Shown one piece after another: positions 6,268-7,578 of a stretch of 7,578 bases of DNA. Location: NCBI GenBank assembly GCA_026985625.1, contig JALSQC010000347.1:1-7578 (forward strand), written 5' to 3'. The notes below the pieces were generated by a model. It was not told the DNA's origin and ran no database searches. It saw only the letters and a program-made list of their open reading frames with translations. Within the stretch, counting starts at the first letter, position 1. Each line of letters opens with the position of its first letter. Made by a program: the position numbers and the translations under genes. The DNA comes from Bacteroidales bacterium. GTDB taxonomy: Bacteria; Bacteroidota; Bacteroidia; Bacteroidales; JAFGXI01.

Positions 6268-6296
6268 TTTGTTTTTATTAAATTTATTTAAATTTG
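6268..6296 (+). promoter_or_regulatory. Bacteroidota-type promoter of metG
   Basis: TTTG at 6268-6271 and TAAATTTG at 6289-6296 match the -33 (TTTG) and -7 (TAnnTTTG) elements of the Bacteroidota housekeeping sigma factor, with a 17-bp spacer. The -7 box ends 16 bp before the metG ATG, so the leader would be about ten nucleotides and carries no Shine-Dalgarno sequence. This is the best promoter in the window. Nearby TTTGCAAA at 6247-6254 is a short palindrome of unknown meaning. Confidence 0.65.
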
Positions 6297-6312
6297 CAGA
6301 AAAACAAAAGCA

Positions 6313-7578
6313 ATGCAAAATAAATTTAAGAGATATACAGTTACATCGGCACTACCTTATGCTAACGGACCGTTGCATATTGGACATATAGCAGGAGCAT
6401 ATTTACCTGCAGATATTTATGTAAAATATTTACGATTAAAAAAACGCGATGTAATTTTTATTTGCGGTTCTGACGAACACGGAGCAGCTATTACCTTACG
6501 AGCAAAAAAAGAGGGTATTACTCCAAAAGATATTATTGATAAATATCACGAAATAAATAAAAAAGCTTTTGCAGATTTTGGAATTGATTTTGACATTTAT
6601 CATCGAACATCGTCGGAATTACACCACAAAACAGCACAAGATTTTTTTTTAACTCTTGACAAAAATAAAACTTTTACAAAAAAAACATCGAAACAATATT
6701 TTGACACCGAGAACAATCAATTTTTAGCAGACCGATACATTACCGGAACTTGTCCAAAATGCGGATACGAGAAAGCTTATGGAGATCAATGCGAGAAATG
6801 CGGTTCCGATTTAAGTCCTACCGATTTAATAAATCCAAAATCGGTAATTAGCGGAAATACTCCTATTTTAAAAGAAACATTACACTGGTATTTACCTATG
6901 CAAAATCACGAGGAGTGGCTTAATAAATGGATAAATAACGGCGTTTTAGACGGCAAAAAAGTTCACGAGCCAAAAACCTGGCGAAATCAAGTAATAGGAC
7001 AATGTAACTCGTGGATAAACAATGGCTTGCGAGAAAGAGCAATGACAAGAGATCTAGACTGGGGAGTTAAAGTTCCGGTTAAAGGAGCCGAGGGTAAAGT
7101 GCTTTATGTTTGGTTAGATGCCCCAATAGGCTATATATCGGCAACAAAGGAATTATTTAAAAACTCTGATAAAAAATGGGAAGACTATTGGCAAAATCCC
7201 GACACAAAACTTGTTCATTTTATAGGTAAAGACAATATTGTTTTTCATGCAATAATTTTTCCTATTTTGTTAAAACAGCACGGAGACTTTATTTTGCCAA
7301 ATAATGTTCCTGCAAATGCATTTTTAAATCTCGAAAACGATAAATTATCGACATCGCGAAATTGGGCGGTTTGGCTACACGAATATCTTAACGATTTTAA
7401 AAACAAACAAGATGTTTTGCGTTATGTTTTAACATCTATTGCTCCCGAAACCAAAGATAGCGAATTTACTTGGAAAGATTTTCAAGAGCGTAATAATAAC
7501 GAGCTTGTTGCTATTCTTGGAAACTTTATTAACAGAACAATTGTTTTAACAAACAAATATTATAACGGAATTGTTCCC
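6313..7578 (+). CDS. metG: Methionyl-tRNA synthetase, N-terminal 422 residues (cut by window edge)
   Basis: MetRS charges tRNA-Met with methionine in the cytoplasm, using ATP, and is essential. The frame opens at ATG 6313 and is still open at the right edge. The class I HIGH motif is complete (HIGH at residues 22-25, after SALPYANGP). The second signature, KMSKS, appears as KLSTSR at 344-349. A zinc-knuckle insertion has two Cys pairs, CPKC (147-150) and CEKC (160-163). Other family landmarks are CGSDEHG (51-57), VWLDAPIGYISA and HFIGKDNIVFHAIIFP. The missing part would hold the rest of the anticodon-binding domain and possibly a C-terminal dimerisation domain; family members in this phylum are usually near 680 residues. 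It follows the lipoprotein by 87 bp with its own promoter, so it is probably an independent transcription unit. TCG serine codons are common. Confidence 0.98.
   Translation, partial: MQNKFKRYTVTSALPYANGPLHIGHIAGAYLPADIYVKYLRLKKRDVIFICGSDEHGAAITLRAKKEGITPKDIIDKYHEINKKAFADFGIDFDIYHRTSSELHHKTAQDFFLTLDKNKTFTKKTSKQYFDTENNQFLADRYITGTCPKCGYEKAYGDQCEKCGSDLSPTDLINPKSVISGNTPILKETLHWYLPMQNHEEWLNKWINNGVLDGKKVHEPKTWRNQVIGQCNSWINNGLRERAMTRDLDWGVKVPVKGAEGKVLYVWLDAPIGYISATKELFKNSDKKWEDYWQNPDTKLVHFIGKDNIVFHAIIFPILLKQHGDFILPNNVPANAFLNLENDKLSTSRNWAVWLHEYLNDFKNKQDVLRYVLTSIAPETKDSEFTWKDFQERNNNELVAILGNFINRTIVLTNKYYNGIVP

Noticed and set aside
6226..6270. Rho-independent terminator after the lipoprotein gene
   Set aside because: Only weak AT-rich symmetry (around 6233-6244) and the palindrome TTTGCAAA are present; there is no GC-rich stem with a U tract.
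1..7578. CRISPR array, tRNA or rRNA gene, transposase or integrase gene
   Set aside because: I found no regularly spaced repeats, no tRNA-like cloverleaf sequence, and no recombinase motifs in any frame.

Overview
The window is AT-rich chromosomal DNA, most likely from a member of the Bacteroidota. Four things point there. The predicted lipoproteins carry short Bacteroidota-style signal peptides. Promoter-like boxes fit the TTTG / TAnnTTTG pattern of that phylum. Most genes lack a Shine-Dalgarno sequence. bcp lies directly before recA, an order known from Porphyromonas and Bacteroides. I cannot name a genus.

Layout. Positions 1-2688 hold a leftward gene run: bcp (peroxiredoxin), recA, a TPR-repeat lipoprotein, and a second lipoprotein cut by the left edge. 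Gaps are 2, 19 and 20 bp, so they are probably one operon. Positions 2689-2895 are a divergent intergenic region with a candidate bcp -7 box and a 30-bp palindrome. Positions 2896-4811 hold a rightward two-gene type II restriction-modification module: a DNA methyltransferase with DPFLGRGT and TSPPF motifs, probably N4-cytosine, then 2 bp later a PD-(D/E)XK protein that is probably the cognate endonuclease. Positions 4809-4946 hold a 138-bp imperfect palindrome with perfect 8-bp ends and paired inner boxes; its first three bases are the endonuclease stop codon. Positions 4948-6225 encode a surface-type lipoprotein with an Ig-like domain and a probable beta-propeller. From 6313 to the right edge is the first 422 codons of metG (methionyl-tRNA synthetase), with a good Bacteroidota promoter.

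The restriction-modification module looks foreign. Its two genes contain no TCG serine codon, while the lipoprotein and metG to its right use TCG many times. Both module genes have Shine-Dalgarno-like sequences, which every native gene here lacks. The module ends in an attC-like palindrome lying against the start codon of the next gene, and a GTTA motif stands at its left side. The most interesting reading is that the pair moved as a cassette-like unit and landed immediately upstream of the lipoprotein gene. This is inference: no integrase is in the window, and the core motifs only partly match the classical integron consensus.
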